Below are positions 63,806-64,000 of a DNA stretch of 64,000 nucleotides, in pieces. A program made the position numbers and the translations under genes. Each line of letters begins with the position of its first letter. Position 1 is the first letter of the stretch. The notes under the pieces were generated by a model. That model worked only from the letters and a program-made list of their open reading frames with translations. It ran no database searches and was not told where the DNA came from. The stretch is taken from positions 310,001 through 374,000 of the forward strand of contig NZ_JABVEB010000001.1 of NCBI RefSeq assembly GCF_014323665.1, written 5' to 3'. Source of the stretch: Actinomadura sp. HBU206391 (GTDB taxonomy: Bacteria; Actinomycetota; Actinomycetes; Streptosporangiales; Streptosporangiaceae).

Positions 63806-64000
63806 TCAGAGGCTCAGATGGAGACGGAGGGCGTCGTCCAGCAGTCGGAGCGTTGATCCGGGTACGACGCCGATGCGTCGTTGCAGCCTGTCGCGTGCGA
63901 CTGAGCGGACCTGCTCCGCCTGCGCTTTCGAGTCCGCCTTGAGCCCGCATTCCGATGCGCTGAGTGCCACCTGGAAGGGAAAGACTTTCTCGACGTTGGA
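63806..64000 (-). CDS. mazF: MazF/PemK-type endoribonuclease toxin, C-terminal part
   Basis: The last 64 codons of a gene that begins beyond the window. The stretch VEKVFPFQVAL, then GLKADSKAQAEQVRSV and the closing LDDALRLHLSL are the typical MazF end with the conserved DSKAQ...QVRS core. MazF cuts mRNA at short sites and is held inactive by MazE, whose gene would lie just outside to the right. Confidence 0.88.
   Translation of the reverse strand, partial: SNVEKVFPFQVALSASECGLKADSKAQAEQVRSVARDRLQRRIGVVPGSTLRLLDDALRLHLSL

Overview
The window is high-GC DNA with densely packed, often overlapping genes, many GTG starts, several apparently leaderless promoters, two-component pairs, PknB-type kinases with extracellular domains, an F420-type PPOX protein and a CU044_5270-type fragment. 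This points to an actinomycete, probably of the Streptosporangiales/Streptomycetales type; the species cannot be told from the sequence.

Positions 1-13031 hold a DNA phosphorothioation (PT) defence island. It starts with the 3' end of a DEAD/DEAH-type PT restriction helicase, followed by a tightly coupled small protein, a Rad50/SMC-like ATPase and a PT-associated protein 4-like protein. Next come a PT-associated putative methyltransferase, dndA (divergent, as in Streptomyces lividans) and an overlapping dndBCDE operon. The island ends with a DUF262/DUF1524 protein resembling SspE, the PT-sensing effector of the separate Ssp system. The locus therefore seems to combine Dnd modification with two candidate restriction arms. 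Palindromes sit in the dndA/dndB gap and between dndE and the SspE-like gene.

Positions 13.5-21.7 kb carry a DUF6585-like protein, a P450, a MerR regulator divergent from a degenerate metallo-beta-lactamase-fold protein, an ABM monooxygenase, a GlxA/AraC regulator and membrane proteins. Positions 21.8-26.3 kb look lower in GC and hold an unusual cluster: two HIT-family proteins, a SAM methyltransferase, a membrane GAF-like protein and a ThiL/SelD-like ATP-binding enzyme. I know of no described system with this content. An 835-bp decayed stretch follows, then two fused-end Ser/Thr kinases with extracellular domains.

Positions 30-42.7 kb hold a LysR/epimerase pair, small hypotheticals, a dnaK-grpE operon without dnaJ, an alpha/beta hydrolase, an amidase and an MFS exporter/LysR pair. 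Between them lie gene remnants: a methyltransferase start, an ECF sigma start joined to a CU044_5270-like end, a MerR tail and a nucleotidyltransferase tail. The intact MerR at 16 kb and the intact amidase at 38 kb each sit beside the remnant of the other, so an amidase-merR unit was duplicated and then reciprocally eroded.

Positions 42.7-64 kb hold two tandem secreted serine hydrolases with duplicated upstream regions, a lipoprotein, a TetR/hydrolase pair with a perfect operator palindrome, a MacB-like ABC exporter with a small membrane protein, two NarL-type two-component systems and a GntR-dxs pair flanked by an imperfect direct repeat. The end holds assorted oxidoreductases and hypotheticals and the 3' end of a mazF toxin gene that runs off the edge. 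A palindrome (GTACAGC-N2-GCTGTAC) recurs upstream of both serine hydrolases and of one sensor kinase.
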